The notes below the pieces were generated by a model. The model did no database searches. It was given only the letters and a program-made list of their open reading frames with translations, and was not told the origin of the DNA. DNA of 64,000 nucleotides. Source: Flavobacteriia bacterium. GTDB taxonomy: Bacteria > Bacteroidota > Bacteroidia > Flavobacteriales_D > Crocinitomicaceae. Both the position numbers and the translations under genes were made by a program. Positions 10,093 through 18,979 of this stretch are shown piece by piece (the first letter of the stretch is position 1; each line of letters opens with the position of its first letter). The DNA lies in contig CANLGD010000006.1 of the NCBI GenBank assembly GCA_947490145.1, forward strand, positions 1-64,000, written 5' to 3'.

Positions 10093-11262
10093 ATGCTCAA
10101 TTTTGAGGTACAAAACCCAACACAAATTATCTTTGGATCAAACCAATTAGAAAAACTTTCAAGCTACATTAAAAAATTCTATTCAGGATCTAAAATTCTA
10201 ATCGCTTATGGCAGTGGAAGTATTGAATCCTCAGGTCTAATGGATTCTATTGAAAAAAAATTACTCGATTTTGAAGTTTTTAAATTCAAAGGAATTGAAG
10301 CAAATCCTGAGTTTTCAACATTACTAAAAGCAGTAGAATTAATCCGAAAAAAAAACATTGGATTTATTTTGGCAGTTGGCGGCGGCTCTGTAATTGACGG
10401 TGTGAAATTTATTTCTGGTGCCATTCATTATAAAAATGACCCTTGGGATGTTTTGTTGAGAAAAGAAGGTTGCGTATTTACTGAAGTAGTTCCTTTTGGA
10501 ACAATTTTAACATTACCTGCAACGGGTTCGGAAGCAAATAGCGGCGCTGTAATTAGTAGAAGTGAATTGAAAGAAAAACGTACAATGGGTGGACCATTAT
10601 TTTTCCCAACCTTCTCATTTTTAGACCCAACTGTCGTTTCAACCTTACCAAAAAGGCAAATTGCAAATGGAATAGTGGATGCTTTCATGCATACATTAGA
10701 GCAATATTTGACCTATCCGACCGATAATTTATTGCAAGAAAGAGAAGCTGAAGGAATTCTTTCAACTTTAATTGAAATTTCAGATGAGGTAATAAGAAAT
10801 CCAACTTCTTATAAATTTGCAGCGAATTTAATGTGGTGTGCAAATCATGCGTTAAATGGAAATTTACGTTGTGGAGTTCCAACAGATTGGGCAACTCACA
10901 TGATTGGACATGAATTGACAGCAATTTTTGGAATAGATCATGCGCGAACTTTGGCGATAATTGCTCCTCGTTTATATGAAGTTAAATTTGAGAATAAAAA
11001 AGAAAAGTTGACGCAATATGGAAAACGTGTTTGGAATTTAACTGGAGATGATTTAGCGATTGCAAAGGAAGCAATTGTGAAAACAGAAAACTTTTTTCAG
11101 TCACTTGGAATTGAGACAAAAATTAGTAATTACACCAAAGATTCAGGCCATATCGTTGCAGAAATCAGAAAACGATTTGAAGAAAGAGGCTGGGAAAATA
11201 CAGGAGAAAGGCAAGATTTGACATACAATGAAATTGAACAAATCGTAAAAAATGCCTTATAA
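10093..11262 (+). CDS. Iron-containing alcohol dehydrogenase, YqhD/BdhA type
   Basis: Group III alcohol dehydrogenase of 389 residues that reduces aldehydes, usually with NADPH. Visible are the cofactor-binding GGGSVIDGVKF (residues 96-106) and the metal ligands Asp196, His200, His269 and His283. These keep the 4- and 14-residue spacings of E. coli YqhD (Asp194, His198, His267, His281). The contexts NGIVDAFMHTLEQY and THMIGHELTAIFGIDH are those of the butanol dehydrogenase branch. A role in aldehyde detoxification or fermentation is inference. Confidence 0.9.
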   Translation: MLNFEVQNPTQIIFGSNQLEKLSSYIKKFYSGSKILIAYGSGSIESSGLMDSIEKKLLDFEVFKFKGIEANPEFSTLLKAVELIRKKNIGFILAVGGGSVIDGVKFISGAIHYKNDPWDVLLRKEGCVFTEVVPFGTILTLPATGSEANSGAVISRSELKEKRTMGGPLFFPTFSFLDPTVVSTLPKRQIANGIVDAFMHTLEQYLTYPTDNLLQEREAEGILSTLIEISDEVIRNPTSYKFAANLMWCANHALNGNLRCGVPTDWATHMIGHELTAIFGIDHARTLAIIAPRLYEVKFENKKEKLTQYGKRVWNLTGDDLAIAKEAIVKTENFFQSLGIETKISNYTKDSGHIVAEIRKRFEERGWENTGERQDLTYNEIEQIVKNAL

Positions 11263-11273
11263 AAAGTTTTAAA

Positions 11274-12308
11274 GTGGAAATTAAAGCACCATTATTTTTG
11301 CGAAATTCTTGGAATAAATCAATTTTAGGGTTACTTCAAAAAACAACTTTGGGAACAAATGGTGCTCGTTATCAACACTTGAATACAAGGGAAATAATTG
11401 ATGATTTAGACAATCCTTTGTTTTTGACTTTGGAGCGAAATAATTCAGTTTTGGGAAATGTAACTTTTTGCAAAAGAGAAAAAAATTGGTACATTCGGTA
11501 TTTTGCATTTGACCAAATTTTTCAAAGAAAAAAAAGCAACAGCATAAATAATTTGAACGATAGTTCAAATTTTAAATCAAAAAAAATAGGTCTAAAATCT
11601 ACTCTAAATAATTTTTTTGAAGAAAGTTTAAAAACTGAAAATGATTGTTTTTATGCATACATTGATCCAAAAAATCTGCGTAGTAAATTTATGTGTGAAA
11701 ATTTTGGTTTTCAATCAATCGGAAAATTAATAACACATTCTTTTTCGAGGTTATATCCAAAATCAGCTGCAAATATAGAAGAAATCGTTGATATAAATGA
11801 AATTGGAAACATAAATTTAAAATTTGAGAATCACTTATTTTATACAAATTTTCACCCCAAACGGACAAATATTTATGCTTTAAAAAATGAACGAGGAGAA
11901 ATAATTTGTTCAGCAAGAATTCAAAAAGCCCACTGGAGAATTGAATCTTTACCAGGAAAATTTGGTAAAACATGGGTTAAAATTATTCCTTTTATCCCAA
12001 TTTTAAATAAATTATTAAATCCCAAAGATTATCGTTTTCTCGTTACTGATATGGTATTTTGCAAAGACAATAATCCTGATTATCTATCTACATTTTTTGA
12101 AGGAATTTTGGCGCAAGAAAATTATAAATTGATGCTTTGGTGGATTGATGAAAAAGATAAATTAAATGACCTTCAGAAAAAAATTTCATGGGGAATTTTC
12201 AAACAGTTTTTAGGAAATCCAATGGTTGATGTCGTTACAAAATTTGATGAATCAAAAAAGATTGATTTTGAAAAAACAATTTTTGTGTCAGGAATTGATT
12301 TGATTTAA
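11274..12308 (+). CDS. GNAT-like protein of unknown function
   Basis: 344 residues with a GTG start at 11274, 12 bases after the alcohol dehydrogenase; no in-frame ATG fits near the N-terminus. Around residues 125-145 the stretch YIDPKNLRSKFMCENFGFQ resembles the late GNAT motif (asparagine, serine, then a Gly-Phe after a helix), suggesting an N-acyltransferase fold. The C-terminal half has no motif I recognise. There is no signal peptide or membrane segment. The acetyltransferase call is tentative. Confidence 0.5.
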   Translation: MEIKAPLFLRNSWNKSILGLLQKTTLGTNGARYQHLNTREIIDDLDNPLFLTLERNNSVLGNVTFCKREKNWYIRYFAFDQIFQRKKSNSINNLNDSSNFKSKKIGLKSTLNNFFEESLKTENDCFYAYIDPKNLRSKFMCENFGFQSIGKLITHSFSRLYPKSAANIEEIVDINEIGNINLKFENHLFYTNFHPKRTNIYALKNERGEIICSARIQKAHWRIESLPGKFGKTWVKIIPFIPILNKLLNPKDYRFLVTDMVFCKDNNPDYLSTFFEGILAQENYKLMLWWIDEKDKLNDLQKKISWGIFKQFLGNPMVDVVTKFDESKKIDFEKTIFVSGIDLI

Positions 12309-12317
12309 GGAAAAGGA

Positions 12318-12950
12318 CTAGTACTCCTTAGCTAATTTCCCTGATTTCCATGCTTGTATAAAAGACGCCCAAGAATAAGGATTCAATAAATTATTTACGG
12401 GAGACTGTCCCATGGTATATAATTTCGTATTACGCTGATTTTGTGCCCAACCAAATGAAAGTGAACCATCAGTTGAAACTTTTGATGCAGCAAAAGCTAA
12501 ACTTTCACCAGATAACTGTTTTTGAGCTCTTCTTAATGCATCGTCATAAGGTTTCATTTCTAGGAAAGCTCTTGCAAAATCCTCTTTTGACGGCCATGGG
12601 TAAATCGTCACCATCGGCAAATTAATCGTGTCAACATCCATTATATGTATTATTGAATAGCGGTTTTCAACTAAAGTATCAGGTACAATAAATGATGAAG
12701 GCTTGAAACCATAATAATTGAACATCAGTGTATCTCCTGGCACAACGACCATGGAAAAATAACCATAATAATCGCAAATTGTTCCTCTTCTTGTTGTTTT
12801 ATCAAAAACCGTCGTAAAGGGCATTTGTGTCAAACTATCACTTGTAATCACAACTCCAGAAAGTTGAATTAAGCGCACGGAATCTGCAGGTGCTTGAGAA
12901 AAAATTCCAAATGAGAAAAAAAATGTCGCTATTAAAATTATTGTTTTCAT
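12318..12950 (-). CDS. Secreted protein with carboxypeptidase-regulatory-like beta domain
   Basis: 210 residues from ATG 12950; the frame extends upstream but the signal peptide MKTIILIATFFFSFGIFSQA begins here. After cleavage, about residues 30-110 (LSGVVITSDSLTQMPFTTVF...GYFSMVVVPGDTLMFNYYGF) match the carboxypeptidase D regulatory-like beta sandwich common on Bacteroidota envelope proteins. The tail is unassigned and ends AKEY. It runs convergent with the GNAT-like gene and divergent from the methyltransferase, sharing a 62-base promoter region. Confidence 0.72.
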   Translation of the reverse strand: MKTIILIATFFFSFGIFSQAPADSVRLIQLSGVVITSDSLTQMPFTTVFDKTTRRGTICDYYGYFSMVVVPGDTLMFNYYGFKPSSFIVPDTLVENRYSIIHIMDVDTINLPMVTIYPWPSKEDFARAFLEMKPYDDALRRAQKQLSGESLAFAASKVSTDGSLSFGWAQNQRNTKLYTMGQSPVNNLLNPYSWASFIQAWKSGKLAKEY

Positions 12951-12988
12951 CTTTGTATTAAAATACAAGTTTAGGTATAAAAAGCCTA

Positions 12989-12996
12989 TAAATTTG
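12989..12996 (+). promoter_or_regulatory. -7 box of the methyltransferase gene
   Basis: TAAATTTG fits TAnnTTTG and lies 17 bases before ATG 13013, giving a short leader. It sits in the 62-base divergent region shared with the secreted-protein gene. No good -33 TTG is visible. Confidence 0.42.
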
Positions 12997-13012
12997 TAAA
13001 TAATTGTTAATA

Positions 13013-13804
13013 ATGAATTATCTAGAAAAAAACAGAACATCTTGGAACGAAAGGACCAAACACCACATATATTCAGAGTTTTATAATTTAGAGGGATTTA
13101 TGAAAGGTGAAACTTCTCTTAAAGAAATCGAATTAAAATTATTAGGTGATGTAAAAGGAAAATCAGTCTTGCATTTACAATGTCATTTTGGCCAAGATTC
13201 GCTTTCATTGGTTAGAATGGGTGCAAAAGTTACAGGAATTGATTTATCTGATGAAGCAATAAAAAATGCACAAGAAATCAATGAAAAACTAGGTTTAGAT
13301 GCTACATTTATTTGCTGTGATATTTACGATTTACCCAAAAATTTAACTGAGAAATTTGATATTGTGTTCACAACTTACGGCACTATTGGTTGGTTGCCAG
13401 ATATTAATAAATGGGCGGATATTGTTTCACAATATATGAATGAGTCTGGAAAATTTATTTTTGTTGAATTTCATCCAGTAATTTGGATGTATGACAATGA
13501 TTTTAAAGAAATTGAATACAATTATTTCAATGACGGACCAATAATTGAGACTCTATCAGGAACGTATGCTGATAAAAACGCACCAATTGAATGCCAATAT
13601 TATTCATGGAATCATTCATTAGGAGAGGTAATTACCGCATTAATGAATCAAAATTTGAACTTAAATTCATTTCAAGAATACGATTTTTCTCCCTACGATT
13701 GTTTGAGTAATATGATTAAAATCGAAGAAAATAAATACCATATCGAACGCTTTGGAAATAAAATCCCCATGGTTTACAGTTTGGTAGCAGAGAGGAAAAA
13801 GTAA
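13013..13804 (+). CDS. Class I SAM-dependent methyltransferase
   Basis: 263 residues from ATG 13013; a TTG three codons earlier is less likely because the -7 box and ATG fit better. SAM-binding motif I reads VLHLQCHFGQDSLSL (about residues 50-64), followed by the acidic GIDLSDEAI strand end and CCDIYDLP. This is the Methyltransf_11/25-like fold with a C-terminal extension (FVEFHPVIWMYDND) seen in many Bacteroidota orthologues. The substrate is unknown. Confidence 0.82.
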   Translation: MNYLEKNRTSWNERTKHHIYSEFYNLEGFMKGETSLKEIELKLLGDVKGKSVLHLQCHFGQDSLSLVRMGAKVTGIDLSDEAIKNAQEINEKLGLDATFICCDIYDLPKNLTEKFDIVFTTYGTIGWLPDINKWADIVSQYMNESGKFIFVEFHPVIWMYDNDFKEIEYNYFNDGPIIETLSGTYADKNAPIECQYYSWNHSLGEVITALMNQNLNLNSFQEYDFSPYDCLSNMIKIEENKYHIERFGNKIPMVYSLVAERKK

Positions 13805-13941
13805 ATGAGTTGTTTCGGTAAATCATTTAAATTTATCCCTTGCAAAGCGCACACCCTTTCACCTTATGCAACCTGAAAAAGGTCGTTTTGTCTTATTTTA
13901 ATTGAAGTTAAACAAAGTATATCAAATTCTGATGTTTTTCT

Positions 13942-13949
13942 TAACTTTG
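13942..13949 (+). promoter_or_regulatory. -7 box of pheT
   Basis: TAACTTTG matches the -7 consensus exactly, 20 bases before the pheT start. The predicted leader is about 17 bases. The expected -33 TTG is not evident. Confidence 0.5.
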
Positions 13950-13969
13950 TCTTTTAATAAAAATTCCAA

Positions 13970-16402
13970 ATGAAAATATCGTACAACTGGTTAAAACAAT
14001 ATGTTGACACAGATTTATCTCCTGAAAAAATTTCAGAAATACTTACAGAAACTGGATTAGAAGTTGATGGCTTTGAGAAAATTGAAGCTGTAAAAGGAGG
14101 TTTGGAAGGTGTTTTTGTTGGTGAAGTTTTGACTTGCGAAAAGCATCCAGATGCGGACAAACTAAAAGTTACAACCGTATCTGTTGGTGGTGAAGTTCTA
14201 CAAATTGTTTGCGGAGCGCCAAATGTTGCAGCAGGTCAAAAAGTTATTGTTGCCACAGTTGGTTCCACTTTATATCCAACACCAGATGAAGCATTTAAAA
14301 TCAAATCGTCAAAAATTCGTGGTGTTGAATCAAATGGAATGCTTTGTGCTGAAGATGAATTAGGCTTAGGAGAATCTCACGCTGGAATTTTAGTTTTAAG
14401 TGCAGATGTAAAAGTTGGGACTCCAGCAGCTACCTATTTTGAACTAGAAGATGATTATGAAATTGAAATAGGATTGACGCCAAATCGTGCGGATGCAATG
14501 GGGCACATTGGTGTTGCACGGGATTTAATCGCCTATTTGAATTTTCATCAAGCTTTAAATTTGGAATTAAAACTTCCTAAAACAGAAAAATTAGTTGCTA
14601 AAAATCAAGATTTAGTTCACTCAATTGAAATTAAAGATGCTGATTTTTGTCCAAGATATATTGGAATCAGTTTAAAAGGTACAAAAATTGAACCTTCTCC
14701 ATCTTGGTTACAAAAACGTTTGAGAAGCGTCGGTTTAAGTCCAATTAATAATGTTGTTGACTGCACAAATTTTGTAATGCGCGAATTGGGAACTCCACTT
14801 CATGCTTTTGATTGTGACGCTTTAGAAGGAAAAATTGTTGTTAAAAATGCACAATCTGGTGAAAAATTTACAACTTTAGACGGAATTGAAAGAACTTTGG
14901 ATGATTCAAATTTAATGATTACAAACGGGAAAGAAAATTTAGCTATCGCTGGAGTTTTTGGTGGTTTTAAATCAGGAATTTCAGAAAGCACGACAAATAT
15001 ATTCATCGAATCGGCTTATTTTAATCCTATTTCAGTAAGAAAAACAGCTAAATTTCACGGCTTAAATACCGATGCAAGTTTCCGGTACGAACGCGGAGTT
15101 GATCCACATTTGACGAAATTTGCTTTGGAAAGAGTTGTTAATTTGATTCAAAGCATTGCAGGTGGAGAAATTGCTATGGATTTATTGGATGTAAATCCGC
15201 TAAAAATAGAAAATGTAGAAATTGATTTTCGTCCAGCAAAAAGCAATAAAATAATAGGAATCGAAATTCCAAACGATTCGATGCGATTGATTTTGAAAAA
15301 TTTAGACATTAATATTCTTTCAGAAACTGCTGAATCTTGGAAATTAGAAATTCCTGCTTACAGAGTTGATGTGACAAGAGAAATTGATGTTGTGGAAGAA
15401 ATTTTACGCATTTATGGGTTTAATTTGGTTTCCTTGCCAAAAAAATTAAATACCAATTTGATTTTAAGTTCTAAACCAAACTTAGAAAAAATTCAATCGA
15501 CAATTGCAGAACTTTTGGTTGCAAACGGTTTCCATGAAACAATGAATAATTCCTTGACAAATTCAGCTTATGTGGATAAATTAGCAGAAGGAATTTTGGC
15601 AAAAACTGAAAATGTTGAAATGCTGAATCCTTTGAGTCAAGAGTTAGATGTTATGCGTCAATCTTTGATTTTTAATGCTTTAGAAGTTGTTGCTCACAAT
15701 CAAAACCGTCAAAATCCAAATTTAAGAATCTTTGAATTTGGTAAAACATACAAAAAAAGTGGCAATGATTACAAAGAAAATAAGCGTTTACTTTTAGCCA
15801 TTTCTGGTGATAAATTTGAAGAACAATGGAATAGTTCTAAAGAAAAATCAAGTTTTTACACGATTAAAGGAATTGTAAAAGCCTTGTTTTCTAGACTTGG
15901 ATTTAACGCAATGTTAGTCGAAAAAGGATTGGATTCAACTTTGATGGCAGACGGAATTTCTTTACATGTTTTGAAAGATAATTTGGGTGAAATGGGTTGG
16001 ATTTCAACAAAAATGAAAAAACATTTTGGCATCAAAAATGATGTTTTCATAGCTGATTTAGATTGGGAAGCTGTAATTTCTTGTTTGAAATTCAATAAAG
16101 TTGTTTACAAAGAAATTCCAAAAACATTTGAAATGCGAAGAGATTTTTCTCTACTTTTAGATGAAAAAACTTCATTTTCAGAAATTGAACAAATTGCAAA
16201 AAATGCCGATAAAAAAATCCTGAAGAAAGTATCTTTGTTTGATGTTTATGAAGGAAAAAATTTAGAAGCTGGAAAAAAATCCTATGCAGTTTCATTTTAT
16301 TTCCAGGATGCTGAGCAAACATTGAAAGATTCAAGTGTTGAAGCGATTATGCAAAAAATTAGAATAAATTTGGAACAAAAATTGCAAGCACAACTAAGAT
16401 AA
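13970..16402 (+). CDS. pheT: Phenylalanine-tRNA ligase beta subunit
   Basis: Beta chain of the alpha2-beta2 PheRS that charges tRNA-Phe; 810 residues, full length. Domains in order: a short N-terminal part (MKISYNWLKQYVD), a tRNA-binding OB fold at about 40-150 (VLTCEKHPDADKLKVTTV), the B3/B4 editing domain around 210-390, B5 around 405-475, the catalytic-like core, and the C-terminal anticodon-binding FDX-ACB domain at about 716-810 (FEMRRDFSLLLDEKTSF). pheS is not adjacent, as is usual in Bacteroidota. A palindromic element follows the stop. Confidence 0.97.
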   Translation: MKISYNWLKQYVDTDLSPEKISEILTETGLEVDGFEKIEAVKGGLEGVFVGEVLTCEKHPDADKLKVTTVSVGGEVLQIVCGAPNVAAGQKVIVATVGSTLYPTPDEAFKIKSSKIRGVESNGMLCAEDELGLGESHAGILVLSADVKVGTPAATYFELEDDYEIEIGLTPNRADAMGHIGVARDLIAYLNFHQALNLELKLPKTEKLVAKNQDLVHSIEIKDADFCPRYIGISLKGTKIEPSPSWLQKRLRSVGLSPINNVVDCTNFVMRELGTPLHAFDCDALEGKIVVKNAQSGEKFTTLDGIERTLDDSNLMITNGKENLAIAGVFGGFKSGISESTTNIFIESAYFNPISVRKTAKFHGLNTDASFRYERGVDPHLTKFALERVVNLIQSIAGGEIAMDLLDVNPLKIENVEIDFRPAKSNKIIGIEIPNDSMRLILKNLDINILSETAESWKLEIPAYRVDVTREIDVVEEILRIYGFNLVSLPKKLNTNLILSSKPNLEKIQSTIAELLVANGFHETMNNSLTNSAYVDKLAEGILAKTENVEMLNPLSQELDVMRQSLIFNALEVVAHNQNRQNPNLRIFEFGKTYKKSGNDYKENKRLLLAISGDKFEEQWNSSKEKSSFYTIKGIVKALFSRLGFNAMLVEKGLDSTLMADGISLHVLKDNLGEMGWISTKMKKHFGIKNDVFIADLDWEAVISCLKFNKVVYKEIPKTFEMRRDFSLLLDEKTSFSEIEQIAKNADKKILKKVSLFDVYEGKNLEAGKKSYAVSFYFQDAEQTLKDSSVEAIMQKIRINLEQKLQAQLR

Positions 16403-16403
16403 G

Positions 16404-16490
16404 AGACTTTAAGACATATAGATTCAGAAGTCAAGACTTTGATATTTGTAGAAATAAGTCTTGACTTTTGAGTCTTAAAATCTTGAATCT
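16404..16490. repeat. Palindromic 3' element A (dispersed family)
   Basis: A perfect 12-base inverted repeat (AAGTCAAGACTT at 16428-16439, AAGTCTTGACTT at 16456-16467, loop of 16). Outer arms repeat the words agattc/gaatct and ttaagac/gtcttaa. It shares the strings agactttaaga and gattcagaagtca with the element at 62285-62339. It lies directly after pheT. It could form a long RNA hairpin, but no T-run follows on the plus strand. Confidence 0.6.
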
Positions 16491-16527
16491 AATTAAAAAA
16501 TAATGAGTATATTTAAAAAAATTAAAC

Positions 16528-17211
16528 ATGAAAAAATTAGCTCTCCACTTTGGTGGAATCTTTTCCCTAGTTGCAATAAGTTTAATAAATTTCAGTTTTT
16601 CGCAAGAAATTAAACTTTTCGAAGAAAATCAATTTTTTAACATTGGCTCAAAAAACTCCATTGTAATTTCAATTCCATACGGAGTAAAAGATATTGTAGA
16701 AAGAGAAATAAAGCGAGAATTAAAAGATTGGGACGGAAAATACGATTCTGATAAGGGTGAATTTTTCACCATTCAAGCTTCCACAAAAGCAATGGGCGGA
16801 AAACCTTTTGATGCTTATGCTAAAATCATTGTTGAGGCAGATAATTCGATGAAAGTTGCTTTTGCCATTGATTTAGGTGGAGCATTTTTATCAAGTCGTG
16901 AACATGTATTGCAGTACAAAGCGATGAGCGAAATGATAAAAGATTTTGCTAAAAAAGCTTCATTGGCCTGTATAGACGGAGAATTGGATGTCGAAAACAA
17001 AGTACTCTCCGGTCTTGAAAAAGATTTACGATCATTAGAAAAAGACAAAGAAAAACTAGCCGAAGATATCGAGGATTACAAGAAAAAAATCCTTGAAGCA
17101 GAACGTAAAACTGAAACAAACATCAAGGAACAGGACAAAAACAAAGATTCAATCAAAAAACAAGTTGAAAAATTATTTGAAGTTGAGAAGAGAAAGAAGA
17201 GTTTGAAATAA
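16528..17211 (+). CDS. Secreted hypothetical protein with C-terminal coiled coil
   Basis: 227 residues. A signal peptide is clear (hydrophobic core to ISLINFSFSQ, about residues 1-26). The middle is an alpha/beta region with no known motif. Residues from about 155 to 227 are highly charged and heptad-like (LEKDLRSLEKDKEKLAEDIE), suggesting a coiled coil. The likely location is the periplasm. It converges with the small CxxC protein, with one base between the stops. I do not recognise the family. Confidence 0.75.
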   Translation: MKKLALHFGGIFSLVAISLINFSFSQEIKLFEENQFFNIGSKNSIVISIPYGVKDIVEREIKRELKDWDGKYDSDKGEFFTIQASTKAMGGKPFDAYAKIIVEADNSMKVAFAIDLGGAFLSSREHVLQYKAMSEMIKDFAKKASLACIDGELDVENKVLSGLEKDLRSLEKDKEKLAEDIEDYKKKILEAERKTETNIKEQDKNKDSIKKQVEKLFEVEKRKKSLK

Positions 17212-17212
17212 T

Positions 17213-17455
17213 CTACTTCTTTAAAAAAACCATTCTTAGCGCAGCTAATATTTTTTTTCTAAAAAGAAACAAAATCAAAATATAAGGAATAATCATTAAG
17301 TACAAAATTCCAGAATTGATGTTTGTTCCAAAAGATGATTCGTCCATTTCTGCTCCCTGCTCAGCCAAAAGTTTACACTGAGAACAACCTTGAGCAAAAA
17401 TTTGTTGGCTAAAAGTTAATATTGTAGCTAAAAAAAGAAGAGCTATTTTTTTCAT
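17213..17455 (-). CDS. Small CxxC membrane protein
   Basis: 80 residues. The signal peptide or first membrane segment (about 1-21) ends FAQG and is followed at once by CSQC, a CxxC pair (residues 24-27) that could bind metal or be redox active. A second hydrophobic segment spans about 50-66, with a basic tail. A -7 box just upstream supports expression. I do not recognise a characterised family. Confidence 0.7.
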   Translation of the reverse strand: MKKIALLFLATILTFSQQIFAQGCSQCKLLAEQGAEMDESSFGTNINSGILYLMIIPYILILFLFRKKILAALRMVFLKK

Positions 17456-17459
17456 AATA

Positions 17460-17467
17460 CAAAGTTA
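17460..17467 (-). promoter_or_regulatory. -7 box immediately upstream of the CxxC protein gene
   Basis: On the minus strand the box reads TAACTTTG, an exact -7 consensus, and ends only four bases before the ATG (17453-17455). The predicted transcription start falls at about the start codon, implying a nearly leaderless mRNA. No properly spaced -33 TTG is seen. Confidence 0.42.
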
Positions 17468-17522
17468 CAGAATTTTCTTTAATCAATGTAGAAAATTTGG
17501 GGCATTAATAAATTATTATTCC

Positions 17523-17580
17523 GTTCTTTTTGATGATTCACAAGTTTATGAGAACACTTCGCTAAGCTGCTAAAAAGAAC
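17523..17580. repeat. Long-loop inverted repeat in an intergenic region
   Basis: GTTCTTTTT at 17523-17531 pairs perfectly with AAAAAGAAC at 17572-17580 across a 40-base loop. It lies upstream of the CxxC gene and downstream of the HU-SPOR gene, both on the minus strand. Its function is unknown; it could be a processing hairpin or the remnant of a dispersed element. Confidence 0.4.
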
Positions 17581-17639
17581 CAAGAATCCGCAAAAGTAGA
17601 TGAAGACGAAACAAAACAAAATTTATCTAAAAATTGTTG

Positions 17640-18872
17640 TTACTTCAAAATCCAAGCAGAAACTTGATTTTCAGACAATTTTTGAACCAAAATTTGAGCA
17701 TCCATCGAATTTTCAGCTTTTCCAGCAGAAACACGAATCAAGCCATTTTCTTGCTCAAATGTATATGCGTCAAAACCTTTTGCTCTTAAACTTGATGCCA
17801 ATTCTGCGGCATTATTTTGATTACTAAAACTTCCAACAATTATTTGTAAATTTCCTTTCGAAGTTGCAGAGGAAATCGCTTTAGAAACATATTCCTTTGG
17901 GATTGTAATTGTTTCTTTATTTGGTAGATTAGTTTGAGAATTTTTCTGAATTGGTTCAGTATCTTTCACTTTAACAAAAAACACTTCATCGTCAATTTCC
18001 ATTGAATATATTGAGATGTCACTTGGAAGTGCTGAAATTTGTTCATTTAGTGTTTTTTCTTTTGGAAATTGCTCTAATTTAGTAGAGAAATTTTTGGACG
18101 TATAGATCGATTTTACACTTTTTTTGAATGGGTTAAAATCTTTCAGTGAAATCATACCTGATTCTAAAACATCCGTTTTTGTCGGAATCCAAACAGAATA
18201 AAAAGCAATTGGTAAAATACAAGCTGCTGCAATATATTTTATCAATTTTTTATTTGATTTTTGTTTATGTGCTGTGGAAATTATTTTTTTTATTTCAGAA
18301 TTTTTAGTTGCTTTTTTGCTTTCTTTCTTTTTTATAAAATTTGGTAAAAGCTGAATAATTGGTGTTTCATTTTCCTTTTCAATTTCTACTGAATTTTCAC
18401 CAATAACTTCTTTACTTTCAATTTTCGGAGTAGTACTTTCTTTTACTTCAATATTTTGATCAGAAACAAATGTAACTTGTCCCATTCCAAATGATTGCAT
18501 CAATAAATTGAAAAAACGATCTTGTTCAAAAAGAATATTTTTTTGATTATCTAAATATAAAAACCCTACTTTATCAAATGAAATTCTTTTTCCTCCACTT
18601 AATTCTTTTTGCCAATTTTTAATTTGTTTATCAATTTCTTGACTAGCAAATTCATAATCTAGTTTGTTTTTTAGTGCATAAGCAGAAATGAGCAAACCAT
18701 CGCTATTTGTCAATTGCTTGTTAAATAAAATTGCCTTTTTTGGAGCAGACATTACACCTTTACTAAAATCAATTTGCGCTTCAGCTTGGGTAGCTATAAA
18801 ACCCCCAAACTTTGGTATCACAACACAATTGTTGCGCATTAATAATTCTCCTATGAGTAAATCTAAATTCAT
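17640..18872 (-). CDS. HU-CCDC81 and SPOR domain protein
   Basis: 410 residues. Two HU/IHF-like domains occupy about 1-130 (LLMRNNCVVIPKFGGFI and the ISFDKVGFLYLD strand pair). A charged linker follows, then one transmembrane helix at about 211-230, and a C-terminal SPOR domain at about 335-410 (LQIIVGSFSNQNNAAELASSL...LIRVSAG). SPOR domains bind denuded septal peptidoglycan. The topology puts the HU-like part in the cytoplasm and SPOR in the periplasm. This architecture is known in Bacteroidota but its role is not settled; a link between division site and nucleoid or cytosolic partners is inference. Confidence 0.85.
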   Translation of the reverse strand: MNLDLLIGELLMRNNCVVIPKFGGFIATQAEAQIDFSKGVMSAPKKAILFNKQLTNSDGLLISAYALKNKLDYEFASQEIDKQIKNWQKELSGGKRISFDKVGFLYLDNQKNILFEQDRFFNLLMQSFGMGQVTFVSDQNIEVKESTTPKIESKEVIGENSVEIEKENETPIIQLLPNFIKKKESKKATKNSEIKKIISTAHKQKSNKKLIKYIAAACILPIAFYSVWIPTKTDVLESGMISLKDFNPFKKSVKSIYTSKNFSTKLEQFPKEKTLNEQISALPSDISIYSMEIDDEVFFVKVKDTEPIQKNSQTNLPNKETITIPKEYVSKAISSATSKGNLQIIVGSFSNQNNAAELASSLRAKGFDAYTFEQENGLIRVSAGKAENSMDAQILVQKLSENQVSAWILK

Positions 18873-18979
18873 TTTTTATACTGACTAAATTACTTACGCT
18901 AATTTTAAATTTTTGTTACGTTTTTAAAAAATTTTAAACTCTGATTACTTAAAAAATATAGTTGAATGTTAATCAACTA

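Noticed and set aside
13805-13969. Possible tRNA or small RNA before pheT
   Set aside because: No cloverleaf or conserved RNA motif could be drawn; only the promoter box is supported.
17600-17827. 75-codon plus-strand frame
   Set aside because: Mostly antisense to the SPOR domain, and its N-terminal part has no family match.
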